From the NCBI RefSeq assembly GCF_017813355.1, contig NZ_JAGIYZ010000014.1, positions 1 to 64,000 of the forward strand: DNA of 64,000 bases, read 5' to 3'. Position numbers and translations under genes: made by a program. Position 1 is the stretch's first letter; every line of letters starts with the position of its first letter. Shown one piece after another: positions 35,822-43,537 of this stretch. Origin of the DNA: Roseomonas nitratireducens. GTDB taxonomy: Bacteria; Pseudomonadota; Alphaproteobacteria; Acetobacterales; Acetobacteraceae. The notes under the pieces were generated by a model. That model was given only the letters and a program-made list of their open reading frames with translations. It ran no database searches and had not been told where the DNA came from.

Positions 35822-36733
35822 TCAGCGGCCCAGCGTGGCGGCGAGCCCGGTGGCGAGCGGCGTCTCGGCACGGAAGCCGAGTTCCGCCGCCGCCTTGGCC
35901 GGGTCGCCTAGCGAATGCCGGATATCGCCGATGCGCGCCGGCCCATGCCCGATCGCCGGGGAGGTCCCGAGCAGGTCGGCGATCGTCTCGGCCAGCTGCA
36001 TGATCGAGGTCTCGCGCCCCGTGCAGACATTGTAGACGGCCGCGCCTGGCTTAATGTCGGCCATCGCCGTGGTCAGCGCGCGCACGACGTCGGCGACGAA
36101 GACGAAGTCGCGCGTCTGGCGCCCATCCCCGTTCAGCGTGATGCCCTGGCCCGCACCGAGGCGGTTGCAGAAGATCGAGATCACGCCGGAATAGGGCGAG
36201 GAAGGATCCTGCCGCGGTCCGTACACGTTGAAGAAGCGCATGCCGCGGGTGGGCACGCCATGGACGCCGGCTGCGACGGCGGCGTGCAGCTCGCAGCCCA
36301 GCTTGTCGGCGCCATAGGCATTGAGCGGCTGCGGCCGCGCATCCTCCCGGATCGCGCCATGCCCCTGGTCGCCGTAGATGGCGGCGGAGGAAGCGTAGAC
36401 GACCGGCACCGCGCCTTCGCGTCGCGCCGCGTCCAGCACATGGATCGTCGCGGTGAGGTTGGCGCGGTGCGTGCCCGCCCAGTCCTCGTTGGCGCGCGCG
36501 ACCGAGGCGATCGCCGCCAGGTGGAAGCACCCCGCCACGCCGCGCATCGCATCCCGCACAACCTCGCCATCCGCCGCGTCGCCGACGATCAGCTCGGCGC
36601 GCGGATCGAGATTGGCGCGCCGACCCGTGGACAGATCGTCGAGCACGCGCACCGCATGCCCCGCAGCGAGCAGCGCGTCGGCAAGGTGGGAGCCGATGAA
36701 GCCGGCGCCTCCGGTCACGAGATAGGTCGCCAT
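35822..36733 (-). CDS. NAD-dependent sugar-nucleotide epimerase (PelX-like UDP-GlcNAc 4-epimerase candidate)
   Basis: A 303-residue extended SDR. The NAD motif is LVTGGAGFIGSH at the N-terminus, the catalytic Ser-Tyr-Lys are in VVYASSAAIYG and NAYGADKLG, and MRFFNVYGPRQDP and RDFVFVADVV belong to the UDP-sugar pocket. It is the last gene of the Pel-type locus, 34 bases after pelG on the same strand. In Pseudomonas protegens an epimerase of this type (PelX) makes UDP-GalNAc for Pel, so the same role is the best inference here. The ATG at 36733 has GGGGA at a proper distance; another ATG at 36742 is less well placed. Confidence 0.82.
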   Translation of the reverse strand: MATYLVTGGAGFIGSHLADALLAAGHAVRVLDDLSTGRRANLDPRAELIVGDAADGEVVRDAMRGVAGCFHLAAIASVARANEDWAGTHRANLTATIHVLDAARREGAVPVVYASSAAIYGDQGHGAIREDARPQPLNAYGADKLGCELHAAVAAGVHGVPTRGMRFFNVYGPRQDPSSPYSGVISIFCNRLGAGQGITLNGDGRQTRDFVFVADVVRALTTAMADIKPGAAVYNVCTGRETSIMQLAETIADLLGTSPAIGHGPARIGDIRHSLGDPAKAAAELGFRAETPLATGLAATLGR

Positions 36734-36767
36734 GTCCGCCATTCCCCGAATTGGTCGTCGCCGCCCG

Positions 36768-38147
36768 TCACCTGAGCCCGTGGTTGCTCACCACGAAGGT
36801 CATGTAGGGCAATTGCGTCAGCTGCTTGGCGGCCAGCGCGTAGGCCAGCGCCAGCGTCAGCAGCGAGGCCAGGAAGTAGCCATAGCCCGCATAGCCGACG
36901 CCGAGCCAGAGCGCGGCCCAGGTGAGTCCCGCATTCAGCACGAGGAAGGTCGCGCCCACCGCCAGCAGGCTGCGCCGCAGGTCGAAGTACGAAAGGATCG
37001 CCACGACGAACAGCATCAGGCCGTGGCAGAGCGCACCGAGCACGCCGAAGCGGAAGGTCGGCACGAGTTCCAGGCCGCCGCGCGCCATGCCGATCAGCCC
37101 CGGCGCGGCGAGCATCGCAAGGTAGCAGACCGCCGCCTGCAGCACCGCCACCTGGCGGAAACCGTTGGCGAGGATGCGCAGGATCTGGCCGTGGTTGCGT
37201 GCGATCTCCTGCGCCGTCGCGTGGTTGGCGATGCCGCGGTAGTAGCGGAGATAGCCCTCGAAGAAGCGCGTCTCCACCACCACCAGGAACATGGCCGCGC
37301 CCGGCGCCATGGTCAGGCAGGCCAGGAACATCGCGGAGTCATAGGCCGGATGCGTCGGCATCGCGCCCGCCAGCACGACATGGCCCGGCGCGAACCACAT
37401 GATCCACTTGTCGACCCAGGTGGCGAGGCCGAACAGCAGCCCGACCAGCGCCAGCGCCCAGTAGCGCCGCATCTCCGGCAGGAAGGCGAAGGGCCGGATC
37501 GCCGGCGCGGGATATTCGGCCAGCACGCGGGCGACCAGCGAGAAGACCAGGACCGCGAGTCCGATCGTGAAGCCCGCCAGCAGCCCGACCGTGCCGTGCT
37601 CGGGCGCCAGGTGCAGCGCGAGCGCCGCACCGCCGCCCATGCCGAGCGCGAAGGACAGGCTGATGCTGCCGTAGCTCTTGAGAGCGGAGAGGAAGGCCGA
37701 GACGAGCCACACCGCACCGACCAGCAGGAAGCCGAGCAGCGCCAGCACGCGCTCCGCGGGCTCCATGTCCACCACGAACAGGTAGAAGGGCACGCCGACC
37801 GCGGCCTGCAGCGCGAAGACGACGGCGAGGGAACCTAGAAGCATCCCAGTCGCTTCCGTCACGTCGCGCGCGAAGAGCATGTCCGCCAACCGCCGCGTCA
37901 CCACCATCACGACCGGCCCCGTCAGGACCAGCGAGAAGGCGAAATTGTAGACGACGACGGTGGAGAAAAGCCGGTGCCGGTCCTCCCCCAGCCATTCGGA
38001 GGCGAAGACCTCGACCAGGCCGAGCGCCAGCACGGTGAGCAGCCAGGGCCCCGAGGTGACCGCGACCGCATGCGCCTGGCTGCGCAGGCCCGCATTCAGC
38101 GAATCCTCGCGCGCCAGGCGGCGCAGGGCGAAGCCGATGCCGGCCAT
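36768..38147 (-). CDS. pelG: Pel exopolysaccharide inner-membrane transporter PelG
   Basis: A 459-residue protein with about 12 hydrophobic helices, of the MATE/MOP flippase superfamily. It begins MAGIGFALRRLAREDSL, the conserved PelG start. SGPWLLTVLALGL, VTRRLADMLFARD, TWVDKWIMWF and FVVVETRFFEGYLRYYRGI-like segments (the conserved ETRFF) confirm the family. It forms the inner-membrane synthase complex with PelD, PelE and PelF. The ATG overlaps the TGA of pelF (TGATG). Confidence 0.93.
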   Translation of the reverse strand: MAGIGFALRRLAREDSLNAGLRSQAHAVAVTSGPWLLTVLALGLVEVFASEWLGEDRHRLFSTVVVYNFAFSLVLTGPVVMVVTRRLADMLFARDVTEATGMLLGSLAVVFALQAAVGVPFYLFVVDMEPAERVLALLGFLLVGAVWLVSAFLSALKSYGSISLSFALGMGGGAALALHLAPEHGTVGLLAGFTIGLAVLVFSLVARVLAEYPAPAIRPFAFLPEMRRYWALALVGLLFGLATWVDKWIMWFAPGHVVLAGAMPTHPAYDSAMFLACLTMAPGAAMFLVVVETRFFEGYLRYYRGIANHATAQEIARNHGQILRILANGFRQVAVLQAAVCYLAMLAAPGLIGMARGGLELVPTFRFGVLGALCHGLMLFVVAILSYFDLRRSLLAVGATFLVLNAGLTWAALWLGVGYAGYGYFLASLLTLALAYALAAKQLTQLPYMTFVVSNHGLR

Positions 38148-39658
38148 CAGGCCGCCTTCGCCCGCGGCGCGTCGGGCAGGCGCAGCAGGCTGTCGTAAAG
38201 GTCGCGGTAGATCCGGTCGACGACGCGCTTGTTGTAGTATTTCTCGGTCCGGCGGCGCATCGCCTCCCCGCAGCGGGCGCGCATGGCCGGATCGCCCAGC
38301 AGGGCCGCGAGCGCCTTCGCCGTCGCCTGCGGATCGGCAAGCGGCACGACGAAGCCGCCCGGGCCGATCGGCGGGCTTTCGTCGGCGCGGCCCTCGATCA
38401 GGTCGCGGCAGGATCCGACATCGGTCGCGACCGACGGCACACCGGCCGCCCCGGCTTCGAGCAGCACGAGAGGCTGCGCCTCGCTGATGCTGGTCAGCGC
38501 GATGGCGTCGAGCTTGCCGAGATAGTCGTGCAGCTTCACCCGCCCGGCGAACTCGAAGGTCCCTTCCAGACCGAGATGCGCGACCATCTGCTGGCATTCG
38601 CGGAAATAGGCGGGATCTTCGTCGGTCGGGCCGAGCAGCAGCGCCCGGCATCCCGGGACCATGTCGCGCAGCAGCGCGATCGCGCGGATATAGGTCTTCA
38701 CATCCTTGATCGGCACCGCGCGGCCGATCAGCGCGACGGTCGGCGGGCGCGGGGTCGTGTCGCGCGGGATCGCCGAGAAGCCGTCATAGTCGATGCCGTT
38801 CGGGATGATCGCCATCCGCTCCGGCGGCGCGCCGTCCCTCGCCTGCAGCTCCTGGTTGCCGGTGTAGAGCGTGACGATCTTGGTACAGGCCTCGTAGCAG
38901 GACCGGGAATAGCCGACGAAGGCATCGATCCAGACGTTGCGCAGGTCCTGGCGGCGGCCCTCGAGGTCGAGCCAGGCCGGCGGCCCGTCGGTCAGCCATT
39001 CGGCCATCTCGATCTCGACGCGACGTTCGTTCGTGTAGATGCCGTGCTCGGTCAGAAGCCCCGGGCGTCCGGTCTCGATCACGGCGCGCGCCATGACGAG
39101 GCCCGCATAGCCCGTGGAGATCGCGTGATAGCAGCGCGCCTTCGGCAATTCCGCCAACAGCGTCGAGAACAGCCCGCCCGCCAGCACGCGCCAGCTCCAG
39201 AAGTAGTTCATGAAGGAGCTGCCGGGCACGCTCTGCTCATACATGCGTCGCACGAGCTCGAAGGCCGCGCCGCTGTTGAGCAGGGCCGCGCGCGTCGCCC
39301 GCTTCGGATGACGCCGGAGCGCGGCGATGACGCCGCGGAAATCGTCCAGCCCACCGCGCGAGAGCAGGCGTGTCAGCGGGCCTTCAAGCTCCGCGATCAG
39401 TCGCGCGGTGCCCCACCCATTGTCGATGCCGCTTTCCGCCTGCTGCAGCGGGATGACGGTGAGGCCCACGACGTTGGGCGGAAGCTCGTATCGCGGCGTC
39501 TGTCGCGTCTCGTCGGCCGCCAGCGTCACGATGCGGAAGCGCAGGTCCGAATGCGCCCGGATCAGGTCGTGCGTCCAGGAGGAGACGCCGCCCGCCACGA
39601 AGGGATAGGCCCCTTCGAGGATCAGGCAGACATCGGCCTGGTCGGCGCCGCCGGTCAT
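38147..39658 (-). CDS. pelF: Pel glycosyltransferase PelF
   Basis: A 503-residue cytosolic GT4-family (GT-B) glycosyltransferase that polymerises UDP-activated N-acetylhexosamine. Family marks are the N-terminal VCLILEGAYPFVAGGVSSWTHDLI, LLTEHGIYTNERRVEIEMAEW, the domain-linking IIPNGIDYDGF, VALIGRAVPIKDVKTYIRAI, and the nucleotide-binding ISEAQPLVLLEAGAAG (an E-x7-E motif). The start at 39658 overlaps the end of pelE by four bases (ATGA). Confidence 0.95.
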   Translation of the reverse strand: MTGGADQADVCLILEGAYPFVAGGVSSWTHDLIRAHSDLRFRIVTLAADETRQTPRYELPPNVVGLTVIPLQQAESGIDNGWGTARLIAELEGPLTRLLSRGGLDDFRGVIAALRRHPKRATRAALLNSGAAFELVRRMYEQSVPGSSFMNYFWSWRVLAGGLFSTLLAELPKARCYHAISTGYAGLVMARAVIETGRPGLLTEHGIYTNERRVEIEMAEWLTDGPPAWLDLEGRRQDLRNVWIDAFVGYSRSCYEACTKIVTLYTGNQELQARDGAPPERMAIIPNGIDYDGFSAIPRDTTPRPPTVALIGRAVPIKDVKTYIRAIALLRDMVPGCRALLLGPTDEDPAYFRECQQMVAHLGLEGTFEFAGRVKLHDYLGKLDAIALTSISEAQPLVLLEAGAAGVPSVATDVGSCRDLIEGRADESPPIGPGGFVVPLADPQATAKALAALLGDPAMRARCGEAMRRRTEKYYNKRVVDRIYRDLYDSLLRLPDAPRAKAA

Positions 39659-40746
39659 GCCGCCTTCGCCGGCAGCATCGGCTGCGAGGCGTCCTCGGTC
39701 CAGAGCGACAGCGCTTCCTCCACCTGATCCGGCAGGCGTGCCGCGCCGGCCTCGCGCAGCCGGAGGCAGAATTCCCGCAGGTCGACGTAGCGGTGCAGCC
39801 GGAACAGCCCTTCGAGATAGGCGGCGACGAGGCTCGGACTCGCCTGGTCCTCCTCCGCGGCGGGCGCGAGCAGGCGCACCGCTTCTTCCGCGCGGCCAAG
39901 GCGCAACAGCAGCCGGCCGGCCGCGGCGGTCGCGTCGGTGCGGGCCGGCCCTGCCGGCGTGCGCGCTACGGCGTCGAGATAGAGCGCCAGCGCGTCCTCG
40001 GCGGATTCGCGCGCGCGGGTCTCGTCGATCAGCCCCGTCGCGGACAAGGCCTCATGGTGCCGTGCCGCTTCCATGATCAGGTCGCGGTTGTCGGGATCGG
40101 CCGACCGGCGCGCGTCGAGCGTCATGCTGCGCTGGAGGAATTGCTGCTCGATGCGCGCGACGGCGGCCGCCGCCTGGACGCGCACGGCCGCCTCCTGATC
40201 ATTAAGCGCGGCGCGCAGCGCGTTGGCGAATTCCGGCCGGAAGCCCGAGGCGATGAGCGCGATCGCGGCCTGCTTCTCCTGCAGGCTGCCGAGCGCGATG
40301 ACGTCGGCGAAGGGCGCGACCGTGCTGCGCTCCGCCGGCCCGTGTCCGCGCAGCACGACCCGTTCGTAGATCTCGCGCGTCCTGTCCTGCCGTTCTTCCG
40401 GGAACAGCGCCACGTACCATTCGGCGAAGGGGCGCGCGCGCAATACGAAAAGACGCCGCAGCAGGGCCGCGACCGCGGCGCCCGCGACGCCGAGCGGCCC
40501 GAGGAAGACGGCAGCGACGACGAAGAGCAGGAAGGCAGGATCGTCGCCACCGGCGCGGCGAAGGCCATAGGCGGCGAGCAGGGTGCCAAGGGCGATGAGG
40601 CCATGCAGCTGCAGCGCGGCCGGAATCGCCGTGGGGTCCGCCACGGCGCGCACCAGGATCCAGCCCTCGAGGATCGCGACGACGAGGACGAGCAGCGCCG
40701 CGAGCGCCTCGGTGATCGGCGAGGGAGCCTCTTCGTGCGCGCTCAT
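39655..40746 (-). CDS. pelE: Pel inner-membrane protein PelE
   Basis: A 363-residue protein. Three hydrophobic helices in the first 95 residues (ALAALLVLVVAILEGWILV, LHGLIALGTLLAAYGL, LLFVVAAVFLGPLGVAGAA) are followed by a cytosolic helical-repeat part with HEAT/TPR character (FADVIALGSLQEKQAAIALI and later repeats). Its identity rests on this layout and its place between pelD and pelF. PelE links PelD to the synthase complex. It overlaps pelD and pelF by four bases each. Confidence 0.85.
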   Translation of the reverse strand: MSAHEEAPSPITEALAALLVLVVAILEGWILVRAVADPTAIPAALQLHGLIALGTLLAAYGLRRAGGDDPAFLLFVVAAVFLGPLGVAGAAVAALLRRLFVLRARPFAEWYVALFPEERQDRTREIYERVVLRGHGPAERSTVAPFADVIALGSLQEKQAAIALIASGFRPEFANALRAALNDQEAAVRVQAAAAVARIEQQFLQRSMTLDARRSADPDNRDLIMEAARHHEALSATGLIDETRARESAEDALALYLDAVARTPAGPARTDATAAAGRLLLRLGRAEEAVRLLAPAAEEDQASPSLVAAYLEGLFRLHRYVDLREFCLRLREAGAARLPDQVEEALSLWTEDASQPMLPAKAA

Positions 40747-42143
40747 CGCGCCGCCCGGGCTTCCGCCCGTTGCGGACGGTAGAGCGTCTCGACGCGGTGC
40801 CGGAGCCCGAAGCGCAGGCCGGCGACGCCGAATTCCTCCTCGACGCCCGCGGTCACGCGCGTCGCGAGGGATTGCGCGGCCTCATCGGCGACGCCTGGCA
40901 GGATGATGACGACGTCCCACCCGTCGCGCCGCCAGTCGAAAGCCTGCTCGGTCGGCCCCAGCAGCGCCTCGACGGCACGGGAGACGGCACGCGCCGCGGC
41001 GGGCTGCAGACTTGGGCCCGCGCCCTCCGGCTCATCGAAGCCCAGGCGAAGGACCGCGACGCCGAAGCCGAACCTGCGCGCCATGGCGATGGCGTGGTCG
41101 CGCGCCACCTCGAACAGCGGCGCCGGCAGCAGGCGCCGCACGGGGTCGAAGTAGCGCGTCGCCTGCGTCTCCTCCCAATGCTGGGCGTTCGCGTAGGCGG
41201 AGCCGATCCATTCGCAGAGGATGCGGAAGTTCTGGACGTTCGACGGCACGAGGTCGAGGAAGTCCATCTCCTCGATCTTCAGCATGCCGATTACTTCGCC
41301 GGTCTCCGTCGAGGTCAAGGGGCCGGCCAGCAGGCCCTCGGCTCCCAGGATGAGCCCATGCGACGGGCGTGTCGCGACGAGATGCCGCCGATGCGAGATG
41401 ACCGCCTGGTACAGCGCCGTCGACTGGTCGAATTCGGTGGCGAAGGCATCGCCCTCGGTCCAGCCGTCGCTGAGCGCGGCTTCGAGGACGCGGTCGTTCA
41501 GCAGGTAGAGCGAGAATTTCCGCGGGTTCATCACCGCCGGGACAAGCTGCTGGATGCCAGCCAGCACCTGGCCCGTATCCTGCCGCTCGATGCTGCGCGA
41601 CGCGGTGAAGATCGAATGGACCGTGCGCACCTGACCCGCGACGCGCGCCTCGAGATGATCCTTCAGCTGCGACAGCTGCTGATAGGCGGCGCCGATGCCA
41701 TCCGCATGCTCGCGCGCCTCCCGCAACTCCTCGCGCAGCGTATCGCGGTCACGGCGCTGGGCGTCGCGGATCTCGCCGATAATGACCGCGGCGAAGATCC
41801 AGAGCAGAGGCTCCCGCGTGGCCCGGAGGAGCCAGGCGTACAGGTCCTCGCTGAAGCCCTGCTCCGGCAGGTTGTGCACGAGCAGCGCGGCGGAGGCGAG
41901 GAGCGCGGCCGCCAGCCCCTCCTTCGCGCCGTACTGGGCCGCGGCGAGCAGCACGATGATCCAGAAGGGATGCGGCGTGATGCCCGCGAGACGGTCGCGG
42001 TCCAGGAAGAAATGATCGACCGCCAGCGCGGCGAGGAGGAAGGCGACGATCTCGACGAGCGCCGTGACGCGCAGGCCCATCACCTGCCGTGGCTCATGCC
42101 ACGACGGCAGGGAGGATTCGGCCCGTGCGTCGCGCGCTGCCAT
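40743..42143 (-). CDS. pelD: Pel c-di-GMP receptor PelD
   Basis: A 466-residue protein. About four hydrophobic helices (residues 23-125) are followed by a coiled segment (RRDRDTLREELREAREHADGI), a GAF domain (about 170-310, including LKIEEMDFLDLVPSNVQNFRILCEWIGSAYANA) and a degenerate GGDEF domain (about 325-450) without the catalytic GGDEF signature. This matches PelD, which binds c-di-GMP through its degenerate GGDEF domain to switch on Pel synthesis. I could not assign the inhibitory-site residues with certainty. The ATG overlaps the TGA of the upstream barrel gene (TGATG). Confidence 0.9.
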   Translation of the reverse strand: MAARDARAESSLPSWHEPRQVMGLRVTALVEIVAFLLAALAVDHFFLDRDRLAGITPHPFWIIVLLAAAQYGAKEGLAAALLASAALLVHNLPEQGFSEDLYAWLLRATREPLLWIFAAVIIGEIRDAQRRDRDTLREELREAREHADGIGAAYQQLSQLKDHLEARVAGQVRTVHSIFTASRSIERQDTGQVLAGIQQLVPAVMNPRKFSLYLLNDRVLEAALSDGWTEGDAFATEFDQSTALYQAVISHRRHLVATRPSHGLILGAEGLLAGPLTSTETGEVIGMLKIEEMDFLDLVPSNVQNFRILCEWIGSAYANAQHWEETQATRYFDPVRRLLPAPLFEVARDHAIAMARRFGFGVAVLRLGFDEPEGAGPSLQPAAARAVSRAVEALLGPTEQAFDWRRDGWDVVIILPGVADEAAQSLATRVTAGVEEEFGVAGLRFGLRHRVETLYRPQRAEARAAR

Positions 42144-43537
42144 CAGAACAGGAACGCCATGGCGGCGCCCAGCACCGTCGTCTCGCCCTGCGACCGGCCG
42201 ATGTTGCGCACATAGCCCGCGCGGAGCGAGATCTCGACCGGGCCGACCGCGTAGCCGATCGTGCCGTAGGCGACCGGGCCGGAGCGCCCATAGCGGTCGG
42301 CGCCGTAGCCCGCCTGGAACTGGTAGGTCAGCCGCCCGTCGCCGTTCACGCTGCCGCGGGTGCCGCCATAGCCGATCAGGCCCGCATGGACCTCGCGATC
42401 CACGATCGGCAGCGGCTGGAAGGATGCGCCGCTCGCGTCGATGCGGCGCGTCTCGTCCAGCACGTACTCGGCGTCGAGCGCATAGGCGATCGACAGGCCG
42501 GCGATGCCGCCGAGGTCGCCATAGCGCAGTTCCCCGCGCACCGTCGCGCTGCTGAGGATGTCCTCCTCGTCGCGCGGGATGCCGTAGCGGTTCAGGCCGA
42601 CCTCGATGCGCCCGGTCAGCTGCGGCGTGAAGCGCTGGAAGCGCTCGGCGGCGACACGGTCGCGGACCGCGCCGTCGATGATCGCCTCGACGAAGTCCCA
42701 GACCGGCCGGCGATACTCGATGCGCGCACCGGTATATCCCCAGTCGTCGGGCAGGCGCCCGGAGAGTCCGAAGCCCGCGCTCCATTCATTGGCGAAGAGC
42801 GAAGCCTGGACCGTCGCGCCTTCCCGCCATTCGTGCTGGAGGAAGACCTCGGTGCGGATGCGGTCGCCCGAGAAGTCGCGCACCGCGCCCGAAGGGCGGC
42901 GGACATTCGTCGCGTCCACATGCGCGACGCCCTGTGTGGCGCCGATCCGCCAGGCCTCGCCGACGTTCCAGTGGCCACCGGCCTCGCCGATAGTGATGTC
43001 CGCCTTGTCGGACCCGATGCCGCCGCGCTGGATGCGTTGCTCGATATCGCCGCGCAGCCGGGGCGCGCGGTCGCGCTCGAGCGCCACGAGGCCGCTGGCG
43101 AGCGACGTGTTGCCCGGGTCGAGCAGCACCGCTTCGCGCTGAAGCTCGCGCGCAAGCCGCGGGCGCCCAGTCTCCCGCGCCACGGTGGCGAGCCCGGCCA
43201 CGGGCTCCGCGCTCGTCGGCACGTCGGAGCGCAATCCGGCATAGGCTTCGCGCGCCGCGGTGAAGCGACCGGTCACGAGCAGCAGCTGCGCGTCGAGTAG
43301 CCGCAGCCGCATCTCGCCCTGCCGCGCGGCCTCGGCGGCCTGGTCATCGGGCGAAGCCTCCGCGGCGGGCGGCGCGGCGACGGGCACCACGGCCGCAGCC
43401 GCGGGCGCGCGCGCCGCCGCCGGCCGCGTCGCGAGCGTCGCCTCGTCGGCATGCGCCGCCGGCGCGGCGAGGCCGACGATGATCGCCATCGCCGGCAAGG
43501 CAAGCATGTCGTTGCGGAGTCGTTCGTATCGCTTCAT
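42143..43537 (-). CDS. Outer-membrane beta-barrel protein, separate PelB C-terminal part
   Basis: A 464-residue exported protein with a signal peptide (AMAIIVGLAAPAAHA). A short Ala/Pro linker and about two TPR-like helical pairs (LLDAQLLLVTGRFTAAREAYAGL, VARETGRPRLARELQREAVLL) come next. The second half (about 165-464) has alternating aromatic and polar strands typical of a barrel, ending with the aromatic terminal signature AAMAFLF. In Pseudomonas, PelB joins a long TPR region and such a barrel in one chain. Here the long TPR part is encoded by the preceding gene, whose stop overlaps this start by four bases (ATGA). It is the likely export pore. Confidence 0.72.
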   Translation of the reverse strand: MKRYERLRNDMLALPAMAIIVGLAAPAAHADEATLATRPAAARAPAAAAVVPVAAPPAAEASPDDQAAEAARQGEMRLRLLDAQLLLVTGRFTAAREAYAGLRSDVPTSAEPVAGLATVARETGRPRLARELQREAVLLDPGNTSLASGLVALERDRAPRLRGDIEQRIQRGGIGSDKADITIGEAGGHWNVGEAWRIGATQGVAHVDATNVRRPSGAVRDFSGDRIRTEVFLQHEWREGATVQASLFANEWSAGFGLSGRLPDDWGYTGARIEYRRPVWDFVEAIIDGAVRDRVAAERFQRFTPQLTGRIEVGLNRYGIPRDEEDILSSATVRGELRYGDLGGIAGLSIAYALDAEYVLDETRRIDASGASFQPLPIVDREVHAGLIGYGGTRGSVNGDGRLTYQFQAGYGADRYGRSGPVAYGTIGYAVGPVEISLRAGYVRNIGRSQGETTVLGAAMAFLF